From: Corbicula japonica
Taxonomy: Eukaryota > Mollusca > Bivalvia > Venerida > Cyrenidae
Assembly: GCA_038501625.1 (NCBI GenBank)
Contig: JAZAYU010000932.1
Location: 1-64,000, forward strand
Direction: 5' to 3'
DNA length: 64,000 bases
The stretch's first letter is position 1. Each line of letters begins with the position of its first letter. A program made the position numbers and the translations under genes. Shown here piece by piece: positions 44,364 through 55,615 of this stretch. The notes under the pieces are model-generated. The model did no database searches. It was not told the DNA's origin and saw nothing but the letters and a program-made list of their open reading frames with translations.

Positions 44364-47060
44364 AGCAGTTCTTAAACAAGAACAGTTTGACCAGGTGGTC
44401 TTTTTTAAAAGACATGTACAAGCTTGAGTGCTAGGAATCTCCTGGCCTTAATGCGGAGTATTGTGGTCTACCCACATTATCGTAAAAAGAGAAGCTTCAT
44501 ACAAATAGTCAATACTATCAAGATTGCAATGATGTATATAATATATTATTATTTCTTTTTATTGTGAAGAAGCATTCACATCCTGTCTCGGGTAAATCCA
44601 GACGTACTGTGAAAACTGTACTTTAAGGATACAGTTTGACAAGAATAGTATTAAACAGGTAGTGTTGTTAGGAATAATTTTTTGAGAGGCCTTCAGAGTG
44701 GTAGGAACACCTGACCTCATGGGTTGTAAATTAAAATAGCCTACCCACTCATGGTGAAAGAGAAGTGCCTTTGATCCTTGGTTGAATACATGTACACAAA
44801 GAAGTAATATATACAGTATGTTTTTATTCTGATGCGGTGTTTTTTTTTTCATTGAATTTTTTTTCTCATTTGAGACGGCTTTCACACAAACTCAGTTGCA
44901 AACTTTCCTCACCTTGAATTTTCACTCTGGAACTTATTCTTTGGAAAAAAAACTGCTTCTGCTTTTGGATTATTTTAATAGTTATGATGAAAACTGCCTA
45001 TTTTAGCAAATTTCTGCCTTAACTTGTGTAACTTAAGCAAATTCAAAAAATATTCCTATAAAATTATTGTCTTTTACTACTCATTGAAAAAGCTTTGTTT
45101 GATTGACAATCAATGCAAGAGAAACTTGTGCCTTTGATCCTTGGTTGAATACATGTACACAAACAAGTAATGCATATAGTATGTTTTTAGCTCACCTGTC
45201 ACGTAGTGACGGTGAGCTTTTGTGAGGGGGGTTCGTCCGTCGTCCGTCCACAATTGTTGTCCGCGCTCTAGGGGACAGAATTTTGGTCCAATCTTCTTCA
45301 AACTTGGTCAGAATGTTTATCTCAATGATATCTAGGTCAAGTTCGAAACTGGGTCATGTGACCTTGAAATCTAGGTCACTGGGTTAAATTGTAGAAAAAG
45401 CTTGTCCGCACTCTAGCAGTCTTAATTATGGTGCGATCTTCTTTAAACTTGGTCAGAATGTTTATCTTGATGATATCTAGGTCAAGTTCGAAACTGGGTC
45501 ATGTGACCTCAAAATCTAGGTCACTGGGTTAAATTATAGAAAAAGCTTTTCCGCACTCTAGCGGTCTTAATTATGGTGCGATCTTCTTCAAACTTTGTCA
45601 GAATGTCTATCTCAATGATATCTAGGTCAAGTTCGAAACTGGGTCATGTGACCTTGAAATCTAGGTCACTGGGTCAAATTATAGAAAAAGCTTGTCCGCA
45701 CTCTAGCAGTCTTAATTATAGTGCAATCTTCTTTAAACTTGAACAGAATGTTTATCTTAATGATATCTAGGTCAAGTTCGTAACTGGGTCATTTGACCCT
45801 TCAAACTAGGTCACTAGGTCAAATTAAAGAAAAAGCTTGTCTGCACTCTAGTGGTTTTAATTTTGGTCCGTTCTTCTTTAAACTTGGTCAGAAAGTTTAT
45901 CCCGATGATATCTAGGTCTAGTTTGAAACTGGGTCATGTGACCTTGAAATCTTGGTCACTAGGTCAAATTACAGAAAAAGCTTGTCCACACTCTAGTGGT
46001 CGTTATTTTGGTCCGATCTTCTTCAAACTTGGTCAGAATGTTTATCCCAATGATATCTAGATCAAGTTCGAAACTGGGTCATGTGACCTTGAAATCTAGG
46101 TCACCAGGTCAAATTATAGAAAAAGCTTGTCCGCACACTAGTGGTTGTATTTTTGGTCAGATCTTTTCAAACTTGGTCAGAATGTTTATCCCAATAATAT
46201 CTAGGTCATGTTCGAAACTGGGTCATGTAACCTTGAAATTTAGGTCACTATGTCAAATTATAGAAAAAGCTTGTCCGCACTCTAGCGGTCTTATTTTGAT
46301 GCGATCTTCTTCAAACTTGGTCAGAATGTTTATCTCGATGATATCTAGGTCAAGTTCGAAACTGGGTCATGTGACCTTGAAATCTATGTCACTAGGTCAA
46401 ATTAAAGAAAAAGCTTTTCCGCACTCTAGTGGTCTTAATTTTTGTCCGAACCATTGAACAGATGTTCGCAGGTGAGCGACCCAGGGTCCCATGGACCCTC
46501 TTGTTATTCTGATATGGTGTTTTATTTTTTCATTGAATATTTTTTCTCATTTGAGACGGCTTTCACACAAACTCAGTTGCAAACTTTCTTCACCTTGAAT
46601 TTTAACTCTGGAACTTATTCTTTGGAAAAAAAACTGCTTCTGCTTTTGGATTATTTTAATAGTTATGATGAAAACTGCCTATTTTGCTAATTTCTGCCTT
46701 ACTTTGTGTAACTTCAGCAAATTCCAAAAAAATCCTACTCATTGAAAATGCTTGTTTGATTACCAATCAATGCAGCAGTTCATAATTTGGAAATTTTAAA
46801 TGAATGCAAACTAATTTTACTAACCTGAATTATTAAAAAGTCATTATCCGTTACTTTATTGGCTGTACTGAAAATTGACAGAAATTGACATGTGCTTTTT
46901 CCATTGAACATTGCTACTGTAATAGTCACCAATTTCTTTGTTAATGTGCTTTTGAAAGATGACTTTTTTGTTCTGTTTTCTTGCTTGTAGACTGTCATGG
47001 TGTTAACCTGGATAGGGTAAAATTTTTGTCATTTTCAACTAAATAAATGTTCAAAAATCA
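44364..47060 (+). repeat. Nested duplications downstream of the OB-fold stop codon
   Basis: An older duplication pairs 44,372-44,540 with 44,631-44,800 (shared ACAGTTTGAC, 'GTGCTAGGAAT..CCTGGCC' / 'GTGGTAGGAAC..CCTGACC', 'CTACCCAC' and 'AAAGAGAAG'). A younger ~365-bp tandem duplication gives copy A (44,755-45,119) and copy B (45,120-45,188 plus 46,506-46,780). Copies A and B are nearly identical over long runs such as TTTGGATTATTTTAATAGTT. Copy B is split by the element at 45,189-46,505. Confidence 0.88.
45189..46505 (+). mobile_element. Helentron/pearl-like non-autonomous element with nine 145-bp units
   Basis: The 5' end is a near-perfect hairpin (AGCTCACCTGTCAC / GTGACGGTGAGCT, 45,189-45,218). 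The 3' end has GGTGAGCGACCC followed by the hairpin AGGGTCC CAT GGACCCT and CTTGTT. Internally, landmarks 'AAAAAGCTTGTCCGCACTCTAG' (quoted as a theme) recur at 45,401, 45,546, 45,691, 45,836, 45,981, 46,126, 46,270 and 46,414: period 145 bp, with a diverged first unit near 45,257. The intact duplicate at 44,755-45,119 gives the empty site GTATGTTTTT|ATTCTG, so the insertion made no visible target duplication and lies after a T run. Terminal hairpins, subterminal repeats and an internal array are features of Helentron-associated/pearl elements known from bivalves. No Rep/helicase gene is present. Confidence 0.85.
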
Positions 47061-50000
47061 CGCTGTTTTGTGAATATTTTATTCATTATTTCTTAAGTAA
47101 AAAAAAACACACACAAAATGTGTAGCCGTTTACTGGTCTCCGTTTTAAGCAAACAGATGCTTGAGAATTGAGATTGGTCTCTAGTTTATGATCTTGGGCC
47201 CAGACCTTTACCATATCAGTCAATAATCTTTGTTTGTATGAAAATTTATGTTGATTTTAATTTTCCAATTTTAAAACTAAACTAGTACTTTTAAAGGTGT
47301 AGAGCCTGATAAGACTTGAACAGTGTAGAACCTAATCAGACTTGAACAGTGTAAACCTAGATCACACTTCAACAACAAAGACCCTGAAAAAGTGCTAAGT
47401 CGTTTCACATGAGGTGGTAACTGCAGAGGTAATTGTTTCCAGCATATTGTGTGAAATTCGCTTATAGTTTTTTGGCAGTGTAACATTTCTCAAGTTTCCC
47501 TTGCATATATAGACTGGAAACTTAAAACATTTTTTATCATCATGGCCTAAGGCTGTTGCAAAAGGTGGTTTCTATATCAAGGATTTTGTGTGAATTACAA
47601 GTTTATAACTTTTTTTAACCATTTTAAGTCAAGTACTGAAAATGGTTGAGCGTGCTTTCTTATGACAACTTTTGTTCATTTATGCCGCACTACCGATGTG
47701 TGTATATTGTATTTTAAATTATGTAATATAGAAATTACCCCATTAGTAACAGTAACAATTTCATCAACAAAATCACTCTGACGTCTTTGGTTGATGAAAT
47801 TTGTTCATCATCTTAGCCTTTTAAGCACACACAGCAAGGCTCTCGGAATATATGAAACTTATTTCTCTTGCATTGGCAACTGTCTGGATTGCAGTCCCCT
47901 TCAACTCTAGCTGTACCCTTTCTTTCTACAATATGTGTCAAGACATGGAAAATGTTACAAAACTTCTATTTCAACAAGCTCATAAATAATAACTTTCTAT
48001 TGTTGTAACTCAACTATACGAAGAACATAGAGCTGTCCTACTCACTCCGGTGTCGGCGTCCGCGTCCAAATTTCAGATTAAAGTTTCTGTGCAGTAAAAT
48101 ATTTTTTACTATAACTTGTAGTTTTTAACTGTAGCTTTTAACAGTAGTACCAAAATTTCCATCTCTATCACATTTTCATTATTTATTTTCTATTATATCT
48201 TCTTTAATTGATGTTTGCATGGCTCACTTCAAATATATATTCCTTATCATTAATCATATCATATAATTATGTCAAGGTGCTTTTATCTATCAATAATATA
48301 TTCCAGTTTGAGTTTGCATTAACATACCACCTCAAATATTTATATACAGTTGAACCTGCCTTAAAAGTATCCTGCATTCAGCAACCACCTGTCTTTAACA
48401 GCCAGTTTGAATACGTCCTAAACTGACATTTTGTTCTAATTTATATGTGTCTTAAACAGCCACTTGTGTTAAGCAGCCACTTTTTGTCACTCCCTTATGT
48501 GGCTGCGTAATACAAGTTTGTATGTCCATTGAAATATGGCTTTGAAACTTATCACACTTTTCATCATCATGCCCCAACCTATACACAGGAGCAAGTAACA
48601 CCATCGAGCATTTTGACAAAATTATTCCCCATTTTTGGAAGTAGAATTTACTTAAATTTGGTGTACCACCTCAAAATATTTTCCAATACCATTGACAAGC
48701 ACTGAGAATAGTCAAGCCCACTGTCTACTGACTGCTCTTGTTTTTATTAAGAACTAAAAGTTCTTTAAATGTTTTATTTCTTAAGTTTGAGGTGGGGGGG
48801 GGGGGGAATTGCGTTGGGTAGAGTGAAGACAAGTTGCAGTGACACTTCCAAATTGTGCTGGCTAAATCCACACAACGTAAGTTCTAACTGAAATTTGGGT
48901 AATTCCGCAAATACCAAAGATTTAACAGTTTTTGGTTAATTTCCAATGTGCCTAAAAGCAGAAGGATTACAGTCTTTATAGTAAAATTATTTGAACCGAC
49001 ATTTGAGATTTATATCTCAAACAATTGATATCCTGACAGATCAAGAACGTACGACTTTACTTTCGATAACACAATAGGTGCTAAAAGCTTCAAATTGGTA
49101 GCAGGTGACACTTCTTTGCATTTCAAAGAAAGTATAATAATTTTAAATCAGATAATCAACATTATCAATTACTTATGGCTTCAGGTGACATAAGCTTCTA
49201 GTTGAGGAAATTGCTTATTTTATCAAGATAAAACTTTGACACTTTTAATGGAGACAGTATTCAAAATTTGTGTTCATAATATTTTCAAAGTACTCAAGTA
49301 ATAATGCTAATAGAGGATGTATAGACAATTGAAAAAATATTTACTCTAATTTGCAATTAAGTTAAAAAAGAATAGTACTGTTATATACAATTGTTTAATT
49401 TTTCCCCAGCATTAGTAATTTTATTGAAGAGTTAATGTTCAATAGAAATAGAACTGTTACGTTTATCATTTCATTATGAAAACAAATTGCTAATTTTTTT
49501 TTGGTCATTACATTGTAAAATGTGTGATTGCACTAAAATATTTGAATTGGTTATACACTTTCACTTGGAATTACATATATCCCATTTTATTACGGCTTCA
49601 GCTTGCGCCCCCCAGCAGTACTTTCAGTGCTTTGATTGTGTTAGCTACCATTTTTTCAGCATAGTAGCATACCCTTCCAATCCGCTAAAGTAAAGCTCCC
49701 GCGTTACAAAAATGTGTTATTGCATAATTATAACAAATAATCATCATAATTTTTGTTAGGTACCGTTTTTAGCACGATAGAAAATTATTAATTCTGCTTT
49801 GAAACCAGGGTCTTTTTAATTAGTATTGATTAAATAGACCCTGTTGAAACGCATTACATTTCACATATCAAATTTAATGATCGGTGTCAACCCGAATTGA
49901 GAATATCTCATTAATGGCACGTGTTCACAGCTCCATTTATCCCATACCTGTTTAAACTCGATCACTCTGATTCTGTAAATTTCTATCTATTTTTCCAAGA

Positions 50001-51890
50001 CTATTTGAAATATCTCCTATATCTGCACTAACTAAAATTATTTTCCGACTATTATAACGTTTTGAAATGTAAACTATTATGTCTAATCTGTTAATGTTAG
50101 ATAACGACAATATAATATATGAACAAGAATTTAATTGATCTTATATATATATCAAACAATACTTGCACACTCACAGTTAAATAAAAATATAAAAGAAATA
50201 TACTCGCGTTTTATTATTTTGACCGATATCATTGTTGTTGTTGTAAAATTGCTACTGTTCTCAGCGCACATAAATTTCAAATAATTCTTTATTTCATGTG
50301 ACATGGCTGTTATCCTTAAGCAAACAGTGCACATCCAGACCAGGCGGCACATCCGCGTCGTCTGATCAGGATCTTCACCGTTTGCTTTTCGATACATTTA
50401 GGGTTTTTTTCTGACTGAGAAGTGAACAATGTATACCCTGTTTAGGTGACACTTATGTGATTAAATACCACTTTTCGATGTCAATGATTGCAAGGCGTGT
50501 AGAAAAACATCTCCAAGACTTATGACACTATTTATTCAGCGAATGGAAACATGAAATTATTGGGTTTTCGAAATAATCGACTTTTAGAAATCCGACTTGA
50601 ACATACCTAATCTTAGTAATATTTTTAATTTATTTCACGAAACAGGCTCGTTTCATTTCACAAAAATCACGTGTGAAACTATCAATAAAAGAATCGGTTT
50701 CACTTCTTGTGGTGCTTTCAGTTTTTAGAAATAATGATACAAACGTTCGAACATATCAATCGATATGGTATGGGCCTCCAGAAGTGTATTAGTTAACTAT
50801 CGTATGGATTCCAAAACTGACAATCATATCTAATGTATAGCACCCTGATCGCCTCTTGTAAAGGAACGCCTCTTTTATAAACGTCAACCAATAGAAAACA
50901 AGTAACACATTAACGCGATAACGTGATTCGTGGGTCGGAGTTGTAATAATTGAGGATTCGTCCATCATTTTAATATCCGCATTAATTGATTTGCGATAAG
51001 AATCTAAAGTCAAAATAACTGAATTTGGTGATTTAATTATTTTATTAGTTTGAATTAACCTCGGTACTTCCGTCTTTTGGCGCACTAGCTAGGTTAAAAT
51101 TGAATTTACTATAACACCATAATGTCCTTGTTCATATTTTTTTTGGAAAATTCTTGTTTAAAGGGAAATGTGAACTAACAAAATGATTAGCTATTAAACT
51201 ACAACTTAATATTTTGGACTTTTGATGAAGCTTTCTAAAAATTGAAAATTTATTTATATACGCATATATGTTCACTCATCATTATTAAAAACGGGATTTA
51301 AATCTTATAAGGTAATGAAAGTGTACAAGTAAATATATTGTGTTTAATGCTTGATACTGTTTCAAACACATCATCATCATTTTTTTTAGTAATGAAACTT
51401 AAAATGGCAGGAATGTGGAAATCTGGAATTTTGTTAATGATTAATGCGTCTCATGATTTCGTTTTATCAGTTTATGATGACAATATGTATTGAGATGATC
51501 ACTTATAATTAAATATCTTTGAATTTCTGTTAATTGGAATATAACGTAAATTTTGATTCAATGAATTCTTAATTTGTCTAATAAATGTCGAATGTCGTCT
51601 AATTGTTTCTTTGCAAGTTTAATTTTTTGATCTTATTTTAACGAAAGTTCGAATCTAAAGAATAAATAAAGCTTTTCAACTGACTGCATTTTTTCAGATG
51701 CACATTCACATTTATTTCGTGTCTTATAAATAAAATAAGGCAGAACTCTGCTTTAATAGAGAATGAATAAGAGTATGAGAGACATCGGGATTCTTTCGGA
51801 ATCGCTGCGTTCAACCATTTTAACTATAGCACTAACGACATGTATAACCCCTCCCTTTTCCGCTGGATTCTTATGAAGTAATGTTTATAT
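47061..51890. other. Intergenic stretch with minor repeats
   Basis: I see no supported gene. A G14 run lies at about 48,793-48,806. 48,350-48,500 contains repeats of an 'AACAGCCACCTGT / AAACAGCCACTTGT / AAGCAGCCAC' theme common in invertebrate genomes. 50,300-50,425 is related to the MITE at 41,981. Open frames here look random. Confidence 0.45.
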
Positions 51891-51894
51891 AAAA

Positions 51895-52500
51895 AAGAAA
51901 CTTTAAACTAAACTCTATTCCGAAAAGAAAGCGTGCACTTTTTACATTAACTGTTTTTCTTAATGAATACATTTTAGCACCGTTTACAATTGAAGAATAT
52001 TCGCGTGTTTTATTTGTAAAGCAGTTATCACAATAATATCCTGATATACGCCGTAAGTGTTATGGTTGTACAAAATGACACTTTCTTAACTGTTTAACTT
52101 ATAATTTCATTTTTTAATGTGTTGAGTCCACTAAATAAATAAAATGTGTATGCAATTTTTAATCTTGCGATTATTTCCCGTGTGACAATAGTATATTAGA
52201 CGGGTTACAAACTTAAAACTGTACTCTATTTCAAAAGGAAGTGAGAGTTTTCTTTTCGGTGAATTTTCTTTAACTGATCTTCTTAATTAATACATTTTAG
52301 CACCGATTACACCTTCCGAATATATTTGTACGGCGATAATCATTATATCCTTATACAATCCGCAAAATGTTTTTGCTGTAAAAATGACATTATCTTAACT
52401 ATTTAATTTGTTCCGTGCACTAAGTAAATAAATTATGACATTTTTAATCTTGCGATTATTTACCGCGTGAAACTAGTATATCAGACGGGTTACCAAACCA
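51895..52500 (+). repeat. ~300-bp tandem duplication
   Basis: Copy 1 (about 51,897-52,209) and copy 2 (about 52,210-52,498) share in order 'CTCTATT.C.AAA', 'TACATTTTAGCACCG.TTACA', 'ATATCCT.ATA', 'TTTTTAATCTTGCGATTATTT' and 'TATAT.AGACGGGTTAC'. Divergence is moderate. Confidence 0.85.
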
Positions 52501-52626
52501 GGATATGTGTTGATGTTTCTGGGGACAAGCGTTTCGCTCTGTCGATCTATGGGTTGGTAAATTATGAAGACTTTGTGCGAAATCGATAAGATCACGGTAG
52601 GAGGTCGTCTAAACGCGATGCGAAAT

Positions 52627-52860
52627 CATCATCATCATCATCGTCATCATCAAACTTCGTCATCACATGTTATTTTTATTTTTATTTTTTTTGGCTTGCA
52701 GATTTGCAATCTTTTTTTTCTTTGCAATCAGATTTGGGATCTTTGTAATTTAAAAAAAAAACTGTTTATTGTAGGTTCTGCAGATGCTGCTACTGCAGAC
52801 TGTGATGATGATGATGATTATGGTGATGATAATGATGATGATGATGATGATGATGATGCA

Positions 52861-52919
<59 letters not shown>
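52627..52919. repeat. Trinucleotide microsatellites (ATC)n, (GAT)n and (GCT)n
   Basis: An ATC run lies at 52,627-52,650. GAT and GCT runs fill 52,804-52,919, with about 14 uninterrupted GCT units flanked by GAT runs. The open frames that read as poly-Asp/poly-Ala (plus) and poly-Ser/poly-Ala (minus) are consequences of the repeat. Confidence 0.95.
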
Positions 52920-53194
52920 CTGTTTTTGGTATTTACAATTCCGGCATTTAATAGCATCTACGTTGCTATTTTCATTTTCATACGCATTTATTGTAGGTGA
53001 CCAATATGTTTTGGTGGCCATATAAAAGCTAAATCCAATCGAATATGGCACATTTAATGTCCATATTTCGGCTGAAGAGTATGCGGTATTGACCGAATAT
53101 TTCACACGTGCGACATATACGTTCCGTTGCATGTGCGTTCTGTGGCCGGAATATATTCTTGACAAAATATCATCCCTGACTATAATGATGATTC

Positions 53195-53290
53195 TTGACA
53201 AATAATATCCGGCCAGGGGCGGATCCAGCTGGGGTGGTGGCACCGGGGGCACGTGCCCCCTCCCCCGCCGGCACCGGAATGGACACAGAT
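53195..53290. repeat. GC-rich palindromic segment
   Basis: CCAGGGGCGGATCCAGC is followed by GGGGGCACGTGCCCCC and CCGCCGGCACCGG. The centre is a perfect palindrome, and the segment stands out sharply from the AT-rich surroundings. It is probably a dispersed repeat end just upstream of the LINE. Confidence 0.65.
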
Positions 53291-53460
53291 TATAGGGGCA
53301 CAAGTTTGTTGGTATGTTTCATGATAAGCATTAATTCGGTGATTCTCACAATAATATCTGATATCGCTTATACTCTTTAGTTCGCTCTGAAATATTTTAA
53401 GCTTTAAACCTCGACATTTCATTTTTATTAGCAACATATATTGAAAATATGACAATATAA

Positions 53461-54363
53461 GCATCTAATAATTTATATCTTGACAACTTAGATGATAAAG
53501 TTGTACTTATGTCGACAGGGGTAACCATAAGGGGGAAAACTATCCCAATCCTGAGTACAAACCCGCTTCGTTTTGATGGCGAAGAAACACGCACTCTTGT
53601 GTTGAAAGGCCTTGATGTGATTTCTACCACTAGAGAAAAGCTGCGAATCGGTGGAAAACTCACCAATTGTGAAACGGGAGACAGAATTATCATTGTTAAA
53701 TCATCTTCATTGAAAGAACCCTTAGGTAGATTCATGCAATTTGCTCAATTTACGGCAAGAGTGATCCACAGAGGTCAAGCTGCAAAAATAATAAAATGTT
53801 CGAAATGCCTTGAAACTGGCCACCACATATCGAAATGCGCGAATGACTGGAAGTGTAACCAGTGCAATAGCTATGGTCACAAGCAGGCGGATTGTCCAGT
53901 ATTGGACAGCGAAAGCGACGCCGAGTCGGATTCCCCCTCTGAGTCCTCCGACGACAAGGAATGTCAACAGGGCGCAACAGGGAGAACTGATGATAACAAT
54001 TTAAACACTTCTTCATGCCAGCATGAAGATTCTACTATTAAAACCCAAAGTGTCCCCCAAACAATTGGGAACAATGGACAAAGAAAACAAATACTACCCA
54101 AACAAAACAAGACGAGACAAGACGGCCAAATTCTAGGTCAATCTTCAATAATAAACTTTGTTACGCACGAGGAAAACAAGACAAGCACACCAAACAAACA
54201 ACGGACGGGATCGGTGAATAGGTCACCACCTACGCCTGTTGAACTATTACAGGAAAAAAATAAAAAAAACAAAAAAGGGAAAGTAAAACGTTTTTGTATC
54301 TTTTGTACAAATAAAAATAAATATGATGACGACCTCCGAAACGTTAGACTTGATGATGATTGA
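53461..54363 (+). pseudogene. LINE ORF1 (zinc-knuckle nucleic-acid-binding protein), 5'-truncated
   Basis: ORF1 proteins of L1/Tx1-type non-LTR retrotransposons bind the element RNA. The frame is open from 53,461 (the first ATG at 53,509 is probably internal) to the TGA at 54,361-54,363. About 100 residues of a beta-rich region are followed by two CX2CX4HX4C zinc knuckles: CSKCLETGHHISKC and CNQCNSYGHKQADC, residues roughly 110-145 from the ATG. Next comes a Ser/Asp/Glu-rich, then a Lys/Asn/Gln-rich tail with KKNKKGKVKR near the end. The usual N-terminal coiled-coil and RRM-like part is not visible upstream, so the copy is truncated or frameshifted there. I infer it pairs with the ORF2 remnant that follows. 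Confidence 0.8.
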
Positions 54364-55615
54364 CGACACAAAACTGTCATATTATAATTTGATGATGTTT
54401 AATGATAACATAAGATGATGAATGATGACAATATAAGTGTTATAGTTATCACTTGTAATCATTGATGTATTATATGATGTTGATTATCATTAATTATAAT
54501 ATGTGGGTTATATTATAATTTGATGATGAATGATGGTAATATAAGTTGATGAGGTTTGATGATGAAATAAGTCATATTATGACTGGATGATAGATTTGAT
54601 AAGGAATGATGATAATCTAAGTATGTATATTATGATTTGATGATGATTGATGATAATATAAGTGTAATAATATGATTTGATGATGCCTGATGATGATATA
54701 AGTGATAATATATTGTTATATTATGATTTGATATGTGTGATAGTATGATTTGATGATGATTGTCTTGATATGATTGATGACTATATCTGTTATAAAACCT
54801 AATGATTATGGATGACTATATAAGTGTATATGATTTGCTGATGATTGGTGATAATATAAATGTAAATGTTTTGATGATATAGTTATTATACTGAAGATGA
54901 TTGTTTTAGAGGTGATTGTGTAAGTTTTATATTATTTGATGTTGTTTGATGAAATTGTGTGTGTCTCTTCTTGCACAAAAAGTACACATATTATCCTTGA
55001 ATGCCATGCGGACGTAGTTGAAATTCATTTAATATCTAAACTTATCAAAATGTATATGGTTTTATTAAACAAACTGTAAATTGTGTTTCCCGCAACATTT
55101 CCACACTTCGTTTCTTTGTATATTCCTTTAAATGTCTTTTTGTTTTATTCAAATATAATGAAAGTATTAGATTTTTTCCAAAAATGGCCAAATTGTTCTG
55201 TCTAAACATAACGAAAGACATTACATGTCGTTATTTTTTACATGAGTACGATACAAAATTTTTGTAACACAGTAAATGAAGTGTATTAATACGTTGTTTC
55301 AGATATCTTTATGTCCAGATTATATTTTGTAATAACATTGATGCAGTTGTCGAATCTTTATACAAATTTGCACTAAGTATTTGTCTTATTGTATCAAAAG
55401 GTGTTTACATAACAAGATAAATGCAGTCAAGACATGTTGTAAGCACGAAGTTTCTGTGTATAATTACATAATATATTGTTAATTCCGTGCAATAGCGGTT
55501 TTAAACAGCATTTGATTTACTGATCTGAAGTATGCATTAATTCGTAAGTCATACATTCAACGACTTTTTTTATTTGACGCCTATAGATTGTATTTAAAAA
55601 TTAATTCATCTAAAC
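54364..55615 (+). repeat. Inter-ORF spacer with TGATGATTGATGATAATATAAGT minisatellite-like decay
   Basis: From about 54,340 to 54,960 the sequence repeats variants of 'TATGATTTGATGATG', 'ATTGATGATAATATAAGTG' at irregular ~40-50 bp intervals. The remainder (54,960-55,615) is plain AT-rich sequence. A 1.25-kb gap between ORF1 and ORF2 is long for this retrotransposon type. Confidence 0.75.

Noticed and set aside
45573..46457. Plus-strand frames with repeated SSSNLVRM-type residues
   Set aside because: They fall in the 145-bp array. The period is not a multiple of 3, and the frames break with each unit-length change.
52564..53303. Poly-Asp/poly-Ala and poly-Ser/poly-Ala proteins on opposite strands
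   Set aside because: Both are translations of GAT and GCT microsatellites, without gene structure.
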